NCBI RefSeq assembly: GCF_014529535.1
Contig: NW_023503616.1
Span: 6,124,584 to 6,188,583 of the forward strand
DNA length: 64,000 nt
From: Bradysia coprophila
Lineage: Eukaryota > Arthropoda > Insecta > Diptera > Sciaridae
Reading direction: 5' to 3'
In this document: one piece after another, positions 33,594 through 44,110 of the stretch
Position numbering within the stretch: the first letter of the stretch is position 1
Layout: each line of letters opens with the position of its first letter
Translations under genes and position numbers: made by a program
The notes under the pieces: generated by a model
Told to the model about the DNA's origin: nothing
The model's database searches: none
Seen by the model: only the letters and a program-made list of their open reading frames with translations

Positions 33594-36500
33594 TTATCCT
33601 GGATAGCTCGGGTTGTATGGCGCTTGTTTGGCATAATTTTCGGTTGTCGTTGTTGTGGTTCCAACCACTTGGTCGTATGATGGTGGATTCATGTTTTCAT
33701 GCGGACCTACACAATTACATTTCGGTTATACTAAAATTTCAACTTCAATTACGGATTGTTAACTTACCGGGTGGATATGGTGCTCCACCAGCGGGGTACG
33801 GTTGATATCCTGCTTGTGGCATTGGATAACTGAAAAATAAGTTTAATTTGAATGAGTAATCAAACGATCACTTAAAATTCCTTTTTTAAGGAATGTGTTT
33901 GTGCGTATGCTAGAACTAAAATCTTAGTTAGAATGAGTGAGTTGGTTAAAGGGAGAATATAATCTCTCTCGATTTATTTCATTTAAAACATGAAAAGAAA
34001 CGTTAAAACTGTGTTTGACTGAATGCGAAACTAGTTGGGCATTTAACCTGTTGCAGACAGTAAACATATGACCAGTATTATTATCTGGTGTATTACTTCA
34101 CTTGATCAAAGTATTTTTGATCGGTTGATTTAAAATCTTGTACTTCAATATTTTTAACACTCATTTTACTATATGAAGGACAATATTATCCAGAGCTTGT
34201 CATTATTTTTGTCGTCGTTATCGATAACAGATGAATGTGACAGCTTAACAATGAAATTATAGTCTGTAGAACTGACGTATAGTAAACAAACAATGTTAGT
34301 TACGAACCCCCTGCCAGTTACGAGCAGTGAACGAGAAAATCGAACCACATCAATGTGTGCTTGAAAGAGATAAAGGAGCTCATAATTAAAATAAAGTGGG
34401 CTCGTAACTGATCAGTTTACCCCAACTATAAAACCGTTTACGAATCCCAAATGCGAAATGAAGATTTTAAGGGAGTCTTTCGTTGTAATTTCCGCTACTA
34501 AATACCATTGCTAATAGTTTCCTACGTGCAGAATAAGCACCAGCTGAATATCACCAGCTGGTGTACAAAGAAAAACACTTTGTATTGTAAACAATTCAAA
34601 GACAACCTACCCACAGTGCATTTCTACGTTAACGTCACCTATGCGCGCACATAACACGTATGAATGACGTAAAGACATTGTGAAGAATGTGTTTTGATTG
34701 TTTATCACACAATAAGTGTGTGTTAGTAGATCCAGCTGGTGATATTCAGCTAGTGCTCATTCTGCACATAGGAAACTTTTAACAATTGTAGAGAGTTAGA
34801 CAACTCGTTTCCAAAGGTCACGGAAAATCTGAATAACACTTTTTCATGCTAGCGATGCGAAAATCCTTATTTTGACCACTATTAATCGTTGTGAGTCGTT
34901 TTCCTTAGCCGTTATTGCGAAAAACGTTGCATACAACTCGGTGATAAATGATTTAAAAAAAAACATTTATCCCTTGGTTGTATAAAAAACTATTTGTTGT
35001 CATTCTGAGAAGAGCTATTTTGGGTGAGAAAATAATTATTTTCTATCCGAAAATGGAGGGCTTAGCCATATTGGGTGAGAAAATGATCATTTTCTCATCT
35101 AAAATAGCTGAATATCAAAACACGTTATTTATTTTATTTTCTTCGAAGTGGACAAAAATGTGGATTTTCACAAAACGCACACTCGGTAAGAAGTAGGAAA
35201 TAGGAACGTTGGCTCTTGGTGAAATTTTCTATTTTCTCCCCTTGGTTAACAAATAACTATTTCATGTTTTCGAGAAAAACCAGTTTCCGCAAAGAAATAA
35301 AATAAAACAAATGACCAGTGCGAGGTCAAAGCACGAATTCAATTAGTCAAGTTTCAAATGCCTTAAAATAGATTGCAGACTACAAGTGAGAAAAAAGAAA
35401 CCCATGAGTTGTACCTACACATCAAGCTAATAAATGCACTTTTCAGTTAATTAACATTCTGCACACATATTATTTACGCATCAATTTCCGCTTCTATATG
35501 GTCGAATTAAAATAAACAAAGTGTATACGAAAACGAGGAACTGTGGTCTTATCTACTACACGAATGATTTTTATTTTTAATTCCATTTGTTATCTTCATT
35601 CGGAATACCGTGATTCACGTTGTTATCTCAAAGTTTGGATGCAATTAATCGCATTTCACAATATTTTTGGTATTGCGAAAATTTAAAAAATGAACGGAAA
35701 TTAGACTTACCTCTGTTGATTTGACGCAGGCATAGGCATTCCATATCCTTGTTGTCCCATCGGATAAGGTATTTGATTCGGATATATATTCGTTTGATGC
35801 ATCTGCGATCCTGGTGTGAATGGCACTTGTTGTGTAGCAGTTGTCACTACGACTGGCGCTGTGGAATACAAAGAAAGGAACTTGCTGAATAAAAAAATTA
35901 CAAAACAGCAACAAAGTAGAACCGGTGCGGTAATTTAGTAATTTTACCGGCACGTACAACTCCGAGTCTACGTTTTCGGATGCAGCACCCAACCATGCAT
36001 GAAACAATTACGAAAGTCAAGAGACCGAACATAAACGAGGAAAAAAATATCCACTCCATGATGACTTGAGTCAGATAAATAATCAATTTAAAGAAAATCC
36101 TGAACCACCTACTACGCTAAGCAGTAAACATTAACTAACTGATAACATTTCGTGTTATTTTGAAATTTTTTAAACGCAAATCATATAGTCGCTTCTACCA
36201 CAACCAACAGTTGTTCACATTTTGTGATTGGACATTTAGGTGAATCATATAAATGTATTATTTGTCGACACAAAACCATTACCAACTGATTGAAAATCCA
36301 GCTTTGGGTCTTGTGATTAGATGTTGTAATTTACATTTATTTCGTTTGTCACCTACCCGAAAATAAAGCTGGTTGTCTGCGACGACGTCTAATTATGGAG
36401 AATACAATTAAACTAGTTCCAAACACAATCAAAAAGACAGCACCGAACGACACAAAGTATAACCATTCCATACTGAAGTTACAGCGGGACTAGATTCATT

Positions 36501-39500
36501 TACGGACGTCAAATTTCGTAAAAAATTTTGCGTTCGATTACTGATAACAGGTATACAATAGATTTAGTTATCTAACTGGTATAGACGGTAACACCAACAA
36601 AGAAAACGATTAACAGTTACAAAAAAAGTGATTAAAGTCGATAATATCCAACGCATTTTGTAACACAATCTGATGCAAAGGAATTAACATAAGTGATGTC
36701 TTTCGTTTCACTCATGGAATGGAAATCTAAGAACCAATCCATTTACCGATGCATATCCGGCCACAAGAGACTCTGAAATCCCTACACTTTTATAGCATAA
36801 ACGAGCAATTCAATCCGAAACAACAACAGAACATTATCATACAATTTGTGATGTAGTACGCAGATAAGATAATTTTTTTACGATAATATGTTTGCGTTAG
36901 TTAATATCAAAGACATGGGATGATTAACAGGTTTTATATTGCTGGAAAAGGCACGGATTGTATAAAATTATTCACATTTCCATAAAGTATTTTTAGGCCA
37001 ATAAAGCGTTGATAACGTTAAATTCCCTAATCACTCCGATTAAAATAACTGAAAACAACTCACTCCGTCGACACCGCCGGAAACAGAAGTACCAAATCGC
37101 AAACGGTGTACAAAATAAAATGATTTTAACGAAAAGCCACATCGCGAAACCCGCATTGTTAAATTCTTCATCATTTTCCGAAGTGTCGTTAAATGGCTCC
37201 ATTTTTGAGTAAACAAATAATTTAGCGACCGTTTTATCTTTTTGAAAGAATATATCTGAACTGCAATTTCATCACTCATTCTAAAGCAAAATGTTACAAT
37301 AAAATTCTTATCAATTCTTACCCGATAAACTAAAGCGAGTAAAGCATAGGAAGGTATAGTCTTTATCAAGATCACCATTATTTGGCAAATTTGTTTTGGA
37401 ACCAGAAAGAGTGACTAACAAAATTTTGTGAAAAATAAAAATATAAATAAAATCTAACCGTCGTCGGGCGGAATGTGTCTTCAAAGGAACGACATCAGAT
37501 ATTGGAACGACTTTAACAATAAGCTTCGAAAAAGCCAATAAATATCTTCAACGTGCACATATGTTTAATGCGTAAATTTATATACTTTACCATCGTCAAC
37601 TTCAACACTTGTTGGCTGAGGTTCAATGCATTGATCAATATGCGTGGCGTGAGTAGCATGTACTTGAGAATGTACCGAAATAGCCGATTTTCTTTGCTGA
37701 CGACGACGATTGCAACAAGCACAACAAATTGAAAAAAACACAATCAATCCACCGAAAATTCCGAACGCGATGTACATAACTTCCTGTGCATCCCAGTCGT
37801 CTAATTCCATATCTAAACCCATTCTTATTCCCGGCAAGTAAAAACTAGTTCTAAGTAACACCTTTCGGTCACAAGTCGCAAATGTAACTAAGCTAAGCTG
37901 ATAAAGATCTTTCTAAATGAAGAGACGCAATCTCTGTAAGACATTTTATTAATTAATCTTGGCTGTTTGCAAATGATTCATTCATACATGCTAATTATTG
38001 TGTCATAAAGATTGACAAAACTTACTCACACCCAATAGGATAATTATTACCTGCTTATCTTGCTTCTCTTATTAATTTATCTTATTTTTCCTTTTAGTAA
38101 AGTTAAGGTAATAAAAATTTGACGACACATATGTAGAGTGACGTCAAAGACAAAGTATAAAAATAAATAACAAGTGTACTTTAGTAATCGGTGCAATAAG
38201 TATTTAATAAAGAAAAGAGCGGAGAAAAGTACGAACTCAATAAGATATAGGCTTACGCTGTGAAAATGCATCAATTGTTGCAACTAAGAAAGGGAAAAGA
38301 AATTATTGACTTATCTTTACAAGGTAACTTCGAAATGTTATCGTGTGATAGCTCTTCGTGACTGTCTAGTCTACAACTATTTAACATTGAATTTAAAATG
38401 TCTCTTCGAAGAAATGGATGGTACTTGTAATTCAATGAAGTGAATAACGATAACATTTTTGTACATAGAGAAATTTCATTCAGAAAGGTTCAATATGATC
38501 GAATTCAAAGCATTGATGTATATATGCCGATATAATTATTTGTTCGACGAGAGAGAAAAGTTGGACATTGCATTTCGAAGGTGTTGTCACCCGAGTAAAT
38601 GCAATTTTCCACTTTTTCTCGCGGTAAACACAACATTTTTTTTTACAACGAAGGCTTCCGAAGTCTCAGTGGATGAGAGAAAATAACTATTTCACGCCTG
38701 CGTTGTGAAAAAAATTGGTTACATAAACAAAAAACTAATATGAAAACATTGGTGAAAATCAAAATGTTTTATACCACATCTTTCTACTCGTTGACACCGT
38801 CGTACGAAAAACTTTGTGCTCTTTCTTTTCAACAAGAAATATCCAGCCACTGCTATTGTCAATGGAAGGACAATTACAACAAAAATTAGATAGACGTACA
38901 TAAATGACTCCATGACAAACTGACTGTGAAAAATATTTCTACGAAACTAATTGACGTTGGTTGATTAGACGGTTCATCAAGCAAGTAAATATATGTATAC
39001 GAAAGATTAGATTTGACGAGAAACGTACATTAATTGTTCATTGTTAATGAGCCCAATAGTGTCTGTAAAAGGTAAGTTTTCACAATACATCGAACAACGA
39101 CGTCCATTTGAAGTACTCCAGATTTAATACCAATAAAAATGAAACAATGAAGAGATACCGCATGAGTCATTATGCGAATGTACGTGGCATATTTTTCCAT
39201 TGTTACTTTTAATTCCACATTAAAAGTTGTAAATTTCACTCCTTTTATAAAAATTAAATCTTTTCTGAATGGAAGCGTCATGCTCTTAAGTGTGTAAAAA
39301 ACTGTCAAAAATATTCAGTGTACCACTGAACCAACGATGAGACTATACTAAATCACTAGTAGTTTTCGTTGAACGATCTAAAAATCATGATATTTTACTA
39401 TTGTCGAAACTAATCGAAAGTTTTAAGGACTGTACACGAATCTACGCCGAATGGAATTTACCTGGACTTAAAACCCGACCTTCAAAACGTCTCCGACGTC

Positions 39501-42500
39501 TGCACATACAAAAAATAATTGGAACAACAATACAAAATACTGCCAAAAATCCATAAATTGGCTCTAACGTGTACATCCTAATTTCGTGCACTTTAAATTT
39601 TGAATATTCGCTCAATGACACTATGAAAACACTGGGTTCTTCTAGTCGTTCGTTCTCTATAATACTAAAGTGAAATTCATAGAGCTCATCTACTATTTAC
39701 GAACAGCTTAATAATATAACAGATTTACAAAATGCAACCGTCGAATCAGAGAGAATGATGATAAGAGACGCTGCTATTACCAGCGATTGTGGCGTTATCA
39801 ATATTACGAGTTGTACGAACGATATGAGATTCGGTAATTTTCTCAGTATTGAGTATTGACTTTAATATGGCCGATGATAAATAAAAAAATGTGTTTTAAT
39901 AACGCAAGGTCACATTGCTATAAATTGCAGAAAAAAGGCAAAATAATTTGAAAGTGTTAGCCGATACCACCCCCGAGGTTTATAAGATAATCTGAGTGCG
40001 ACAACCTTTACTTGGTACTCTTTTTTCATTTGGGAAACAATATGTAGCATACAGATACTCGTAAAAGTCTTCGGACCACAAATTTGTGTTCATCGAAAAA
40101 ATTAAGTATTCCGTTCCGTTTCTCCCATACTCAATGCGATACCACATTCCTCTACTATAAATGCTTCTCATTGTTTTTCTAGTTCTTATATTCAAATATC
40201 ATTCTTTGGTCTTATTTAAAGACAGACAATTAATAAAGAAACCTAAATCTGTATCATAAAATGAAACAAATTCCACCCATGGAGTGGCAACTATTCTTAA
40301 CAAAAGTTACCCTAATCTATTTATCCAAAACCATGGAAACTGGCCTAATTCGGGAGAAACAGGAGAAAAATAACTTAGCTTAGTAAACTGAAAATAAATC
40401 ATCTCACAACAACCACAAAACAAAAATTATAAAATATAATAAAGAAAACAATTTCAGTTAAGAATCAACAAACAAACAAACGCGAAACGTTTCTTAGAAG
40501 CGACTAGTCATCTGGTATCGACACCGAAAATAATTGAGCTTATTAAGAGAGGTTTAAGTGAAGTTATTAACATAGCGAAATGTATGGCAACACAACGTTA
40601 GGGGCTATACACAAAATATGCACAGCATTTGGGGGAGTAAGGCTGTCAAGGAATTCATACGGTCCTTACAAAATAATATTTTATTTGTAAAAAAAATCGT
40701 ACGATAGGGGGTGGAGTCTAAAATGAGTAATTATTTTGATGATTTACAATGACTGATAAGTCATGCAAAAGATTTAAACTGAGCCTGGAAGTCAAATCTG
40801 GTCAAATCTGTTACGATGACAGTTCCGTGTTACATTTACCATGACGGCGTATAAAATACAAACACTAACCGGAAATGTTCTACTTAACAGAACGATATCA
40901 AACTGGACCTTTGAGAAAAAAAGATATCAAAAAATGTTTTCTGTGGAATATGTGAATGGTTTTGTTTGTTTAAGATTGAATCTACATTCAGGTCTCCCAC
41001 ACCCCCCAAAATCTCCTAATCTCCTGCATCATTAAAGTCCTACACAAATCAGGATCAAAATCAATACAAACATTGGACGAGTAAAATAACATGAAAAGGT
41101 CGTTACTAGTAATTGCTTTGGTAAATGTCCAAAATTGAACTTAGAGCTTTTTGGTTACTTTGGGTAACTACAATTTTTCTGTATAGATCCATTTCGGATC
41201 CTGTAACATCGGCCAAAATACCTAGTCTAAGTGTATGCTACAACGTGAGTATTATTTTGCTACATGCTGGAACGAACAAGACAATGCACAGAGGATGTTT
41301 CAAGAAATAGAGACTTTCTAGCAATAGCCATTCGAAAGAGAAAAAATAAGAGTTTTAAACAAGAAGTAGGGTTTGTCACAATTCGTACAATGATGAATTT
41401 ATCACAAAAATAGTGGCCTTCTACATCCAGCTATTGTTAAAAGACTTGAACATAAAAGATTGTTAAAAAATATATTCTTCCCAGCGAACGAAAGCTCCTA
41501 AAAATCTCATAAAATCTTAGTCTGAAAACCTCCTATATTAAGAAGATTTTGAAATCGTGGGAGACCTGTACATTCCACAAACTAATTTTCCAGCTAAAAC
41601 ATTAGTATGCAAACTTTCCCGTGATGATGCATCATTCGTTGATGATGCAATTAAAGTCAAATTACTTTTCATTTATATACGTCATTCCGTATTCAACGTT
41701 AAAAGTAGAAGAGATTGGAAACAATGAATCTTAGTTCCAAATTGTTTTTTAGTGGAGTAAATATAAAACCACAATCAGTTTCTCGCCGAAAATATTTACC
41801 TGTCTGAATGACTCGACCACTACGATTCCTTCTATGGTGAAAAAAGCAACAGCATAAGAAAAATGGTAACAGCAAGATAAGCACAACGATTATTGTCGCG
41901 AAAATTATATGAGACGAACGGGATTTCATATCAATATGTCTAACTAAGAACACAAAACAAGACTGACACGTCCTAATGACTTAGAATCAACAGCAAACTA
42001 TTTTTTTCTCCTAAAGTAAACAATCCGCCCAAGGCGCACACTACAATTTTTTGACATTTTCGCACATTGTGAAACACTTTCTAATTATAAACAAATGATT
42101 CACCTCATTTGCAGTCCAATAACGAATGTTTATGGAACTACTTACCAGTGAACATGGGATTCTTTCGATTCTTTCCGGCACAACATAAACAACAAATTAT
42201 TAAAACTGCAATACAAAATGCGACGATAACTAAAAATTCCATTTTAAACGAGATTCGACAAAGCACTTTCAATATATTCAGCGAAACTTTTGTTTACTAT
42301 ACAATATAAGTATTTCGGTAACGATTTATAACACTAGACGGAAATATAATGAGATTCGATAGGTCTAGTCTACGTCTCGGCTCCGCTACGGAATAAATAG
42401 CACTCCGAGTGAAATCTTTTTGTCTACTATCACTGCAAAGATTAGTCTCCCAGATATTCCCCGAATTTGGAAATGTTTTTATTGTGACCTTTATGATAAG

Positions 42501-42941
42501 ATCCTCTCGGCTTACGGAATTGCTTATTAAGTTGGCAAACTCGAAGAGGATGGGTGAATTTAATAACTGAAGGAAACAGTTTAATATCCGAACTGACGTT
42601 GCACAACTTGATCATACTTTCGCGGTGTGTGTTTGAACAGGCAGTGTCTCTAGGTCTATATTTGGTTCTTCGCACTTACACAAGTCGCATGTTATTTTAT
42701 TTGTAATCACACGAATGATTAAAACTAGGCATGCGTCGGAATGTGTTAAAAATTTTGTATTTTGCTGCTCAACCTATGACACTAATCGATCGATGAAGCC
42801 CCAACGTTACTATTTAATAATTGAATAAATTAAATGAATAAATTCCTTACTTGTAAACATAGCTCTTCCTCTTTTTCCTTTACAGCAACTCAAAAATATT
42901 ATCAAAATTATGATAAACACTATAATCCAAAATGCGTCCAT
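33594..42941 (-). CDS. PPxY transmembrane locus D: nine alternative first exons, three shared tail exons
   Basis: The shared exons 35858-35711, 33829-33768 and 33706-33594 enter in phases 1, 2 and 1. With the nearest first exon (36059-35948) they give 144 residues. The tail is Pro/Gln/Tyr-rich (GSQMHQTNIYPNQIPYPMG, QQGYGMPMPASN, GYQPYPAGGAPYPPG) and ends with MNPPSYDQVVGTTTT and APYNPSYPG, so it carries a PPxY motif plus YPxG-like repeats. Upstream lie nine exons of the form ATG, membrane helix, Cys/Arg/Lys-rich border, GT donor. Every one ends after one base of a codon, matching the phase-1 acceptor at 35858, and no other terminal exon exists between them. A single locus with mutually exclusive first exons is therefore the simplest reading. 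Positive residues after the helix predict a cytoplasmic tail. Function is not known. Confidence 0.78.
34128..34230. repeat. Dispersed repeat copy shared with 51724-51832
   Basis: This roughly 100-bp stretch in the 1.9-kb intron of locus D matches 51724-51832 in inverted orientation, including AAATCTTGTACTTCAATWTT, CATTTTACTATA and GTCGTCGTTATCGATAACAG. In both cases it has the same direction relative to the neighbouring PPxY gene. It could be a transposon fragment or a duplicated non-coding element. Confidence 0.65.
34296..34432. repeat. Dispersed repeat copy shared with 46595-46735
   Basis: About 135 bp match 46595-46735 in direct orientation, with common words GAAAATCGA, TGCTTGA, AGAGATAA, CTAAAATAAAG-like text and ACTCGTAACT...CAGTTTACCC. 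The better preserved copy at 46595 has inverted ends AGGGTA, so a MITE is likely. Confidence 0.6.
34517..34776. mobile_element. 260-bp MITE in the locus D intron
   Basis: Inverted ends of about 45 bp start GTTTCCTACGTGCAGAAT at the left and, read inverted, GTTTCCTATGTGCAGAAT at the right, continuing through CTGAATATCACCAGCTGG. The target duplication is not evident. It lies between shared exons 2 and 3 of locus D. Confidence 0.75.
35948..36059 (-). CDS. Locus D first exon 1 (proximal)
   Basis: Thirty-seven codons plus one base: MEWIFFSSFMFGLLTFVI, then SCMVGCCIRKRRLGVVRA. The exon has a membrane helix, a cysteine cluster, then basic residues. The donor is GTAAAA. It joins exon 35858 after a 89-bp intron. 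Confidence 0.8.
36357..36471 (-). CDS. Locus D first exon 2
   Basis: Thirty-eight codons plus one base: MEWLYFVSFGAVFLIVFGTS, then a helix end and RRRRRQPALFS. The MEW start is shared with first exon 1, suggesting duplication. The donor is GTAGGT, phase 1. Five consecutive arginines mark the cytoplasmic side. Confidence 0.78.
37064..37202 (-). CDS. Locus D first exon 3
   Basis: Forty-six codons plus one base. An acidic 18-residue ectodomain (MEPFNDTSENDEEFNNAG) precedes the helix WLFVKIILFCTPFAIWYFCF and the border RRCRR. The donor is GTGAGT, phase 1. The carried base is A, so the junction codon becomes ACG (Thr) rather than GCG (Ala). Confidence 0.75.
37591..37822 (-). CDS. Locus D first exon 4 (longest)
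   Basis: Seventy-seven codons plus one base. An acidic start MGLDMELDDWDAQEV precedes the helix MYIAFGIFGGLIVFFSICC. The border ACCNRRRQQRK and a 45-residue cytoplasmic segment with alternating HATHATHID and PQPTSVEVDD follow. The donor is GTAAAG, phase 1. It is the only first exon that adds substantial cytoplasmic sequence. An earlier in-frame ATG (37861) would lengthen the N terminus. Confidence 0.75.
38775..38913 (-). CDS. Locus D first exon 5
   Basis: Forty-six codons plus one base: MESFMYVYLIFVVIVLPL, then helix end TIAVAGYFLL and a basic run KRKSTKFFVRRCQRVERC. The donor is GTATAA, phase 1. Confidence 0.75.
39462..39576 (-). CDS. Locus D first exon 6
   Basis: Thirty-eight codons plus one base: MYTLEPIYGFLAVFCIVV, then PIIFCMCRRRRRFEGRVLSP. 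A membrane helix, two cysteines and five arginines are followed by donor GTAAAT in phase 1. Confidence 0.76.
41800..41929 (-). CDS. Locus D first exon 7
   Basis: Forty-three codons plus one base: MKSRSSHIIFATIIVVLI, then LLLPFFLCCCFFHHRRNRSG and RVIQT. A triple cysteine marks the border. The donor is GTAAAT, phase 1. A gap of 2.2 kb separates it from first exon 6, the largest in the array. Confidence 0.74.
42146..42242 (-). CDS. Locus D first exon 8
   Basis: Thirty-two codons plus one base: MEFLVIVAFCIAVLIICC, then LCCAGKNRKNPMFT. The donor is GTAAGT, phase 1. The ending (basic residues then MFT) is nearly the same as in first exon 9, suggesting a recent duplication. Confidence 0.76.
42851..42941 (-). 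CDS. Locus D first exon 9 (distal)
   Basis: Thirty codons plus one base: MDAFWIIVFIIILIIFLS, then CCKGKRGRAMFT. The donor is GTAAGG, phase 1, and the carried base is A (Thr at the junction). It lies about 7.1 kb from the shared acceptor. Confidence 0.74.
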
Positions 42942-43671
42942 GCTAAGTCTTCTGGAGGTATTTATGTTCAACAGTAAAACGTTTGTGATCTTTAGGTCGT
43001 TGCAATTAACATTACCACAAAAGCATTTCAGTTCTACACTAAAAGACGAATAGTTAATCTTCTGCCCCTCTGTGTTGTTTGCAACACCTTTTCGATAGCA
43101 TAAATTCACTATAATAACACAAGACACACAGAACACAACAAACTCGAGCTCGAGCACAAGCAAGACGACACGTTCCCGGTGAGAAAGTTAAATTGACCCA
43201 ATCATTTATGTATTGTTTACAGCTGAAAACTTCTGAAAATTCTTCTAGTTTTGTGGGAGTTTCTCAAAATTCGTTACGGTTTTCCTAATTTTTCCATTGT
43301 CCGAATCACTAAATTAGCTGAACTTTCTAAACGAAATAAATTGAGAAGTTTGACTCTCAAAATAAATTTCAAAATTTCGCGGATACATAATTGAACAGCA
43401 GAGCCACCTTGGCTGAAGTTTTGTCAAAAAATTCTCAAATTTGACAGATCCGACAGATGTTATATTAAATAATACCTCTCAATCATAAAATATTTTCGAG
43501 TAAAGAAAAATATAATTTTATTTTGCCTGGTAACATACATTTGCCGGGATTTGATACCGGCATCATTAATGTGTTAGAATCAATATTCGACCACCAACAT
43601 TCATTCTATTTTTTGTTCGAAATTTTAATTGTTTTGTTTGGTAATTTTTCCGTTTTGTAAAACTGCTCAGC
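42942..43671. other. Spacer upstream of locus D and lysine-rich exon
   Basis: No exon was recognised. The stretch should contain the promoter of the most distal first exon of locus D and, on the other strand, the promoter of the gene starting at 43672. Confidence 0.45.
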
Positions 43672-44108
43672 ATGCGTGCTGGAGGGGCTTCTAAGAAAAA
43701 GAAAACTGGGAATCAAAAAAATTCACCAACATCGAAACTGAAAATCAAACACAATAAATTCACGAACGAATCAAAGGAAAGACGTAAGAAAAGACTTCAA
43801 CAGTGGAAAGTGAGTATTTGTGGTTTAAAGCGTGGACGTGGGATTTATTGTTTTTTGTTGACATTTTTTACGATTCTGTTTTGGAGGTTATGTTCTATTG
43901 TTGTCGTAGCGCCACTCTTTACATTCAAAAGGTGTCCGTCCCTATTACATCCCCATTACACAAATGTATTTTCACGCGCATGTGCGCACTTTGAAAACTG
44001 AATAAAATCGATTCTTTGAAAGAACGAAACTGTAATTGAAATTGTTGTTGTCAGATACCAAAATCCTTACATCATTTCGACATTGATAGAAACGTAAGAA
44101 AATACTAA
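43672..44108 (+). CDS. Lysine-rich small protein or first exon of the NYN gene
   Basis: The exon 43672-43809 encodes 46 residues, very basic (MRAGGASKKKKTGNQKNS, later KERRKKRLQQWK), and ends at a good GTGAGT donor in phase 0. Two phase-compatible continuations are visible. One is an exon at 44055-44108 that adds IPKSLHHFDIDRNVRKY and a stop, giving a 63-residue protein just upstream of the HD-like gene. The other is the exon at 48019, which begins directly after a pyrimidine-rich acceptor and would make this the N terminus of the NYN ribonuclease, with the HD-like gene nested in the intron. I cannot decide without transcripts. Confidence 0.5.
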
Positions 44109-44110
44109 AC

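Noticed and set aside
33590-33805. Plus-strand 71-codon frame ending in GGYGAPPAGYG
   Set aside because: Antisense reading of the last two exons of locus D, whose PPSY reading and splice sites are on the minus strand.
38077-38283. Hydrophobic minus-strand frame as another locus D first exon
   Set aside because: The hydrophobic part has no following Cys/Arg border and no GT donor in phase 1.
40985-41575. Inverted words CAGGTCTCCCAC / GTGGGAGACCTG as transposon ends
   Set aside because: Only about 15 bp match, there is no target duplication and no internal support; possible MITE but not claimable.
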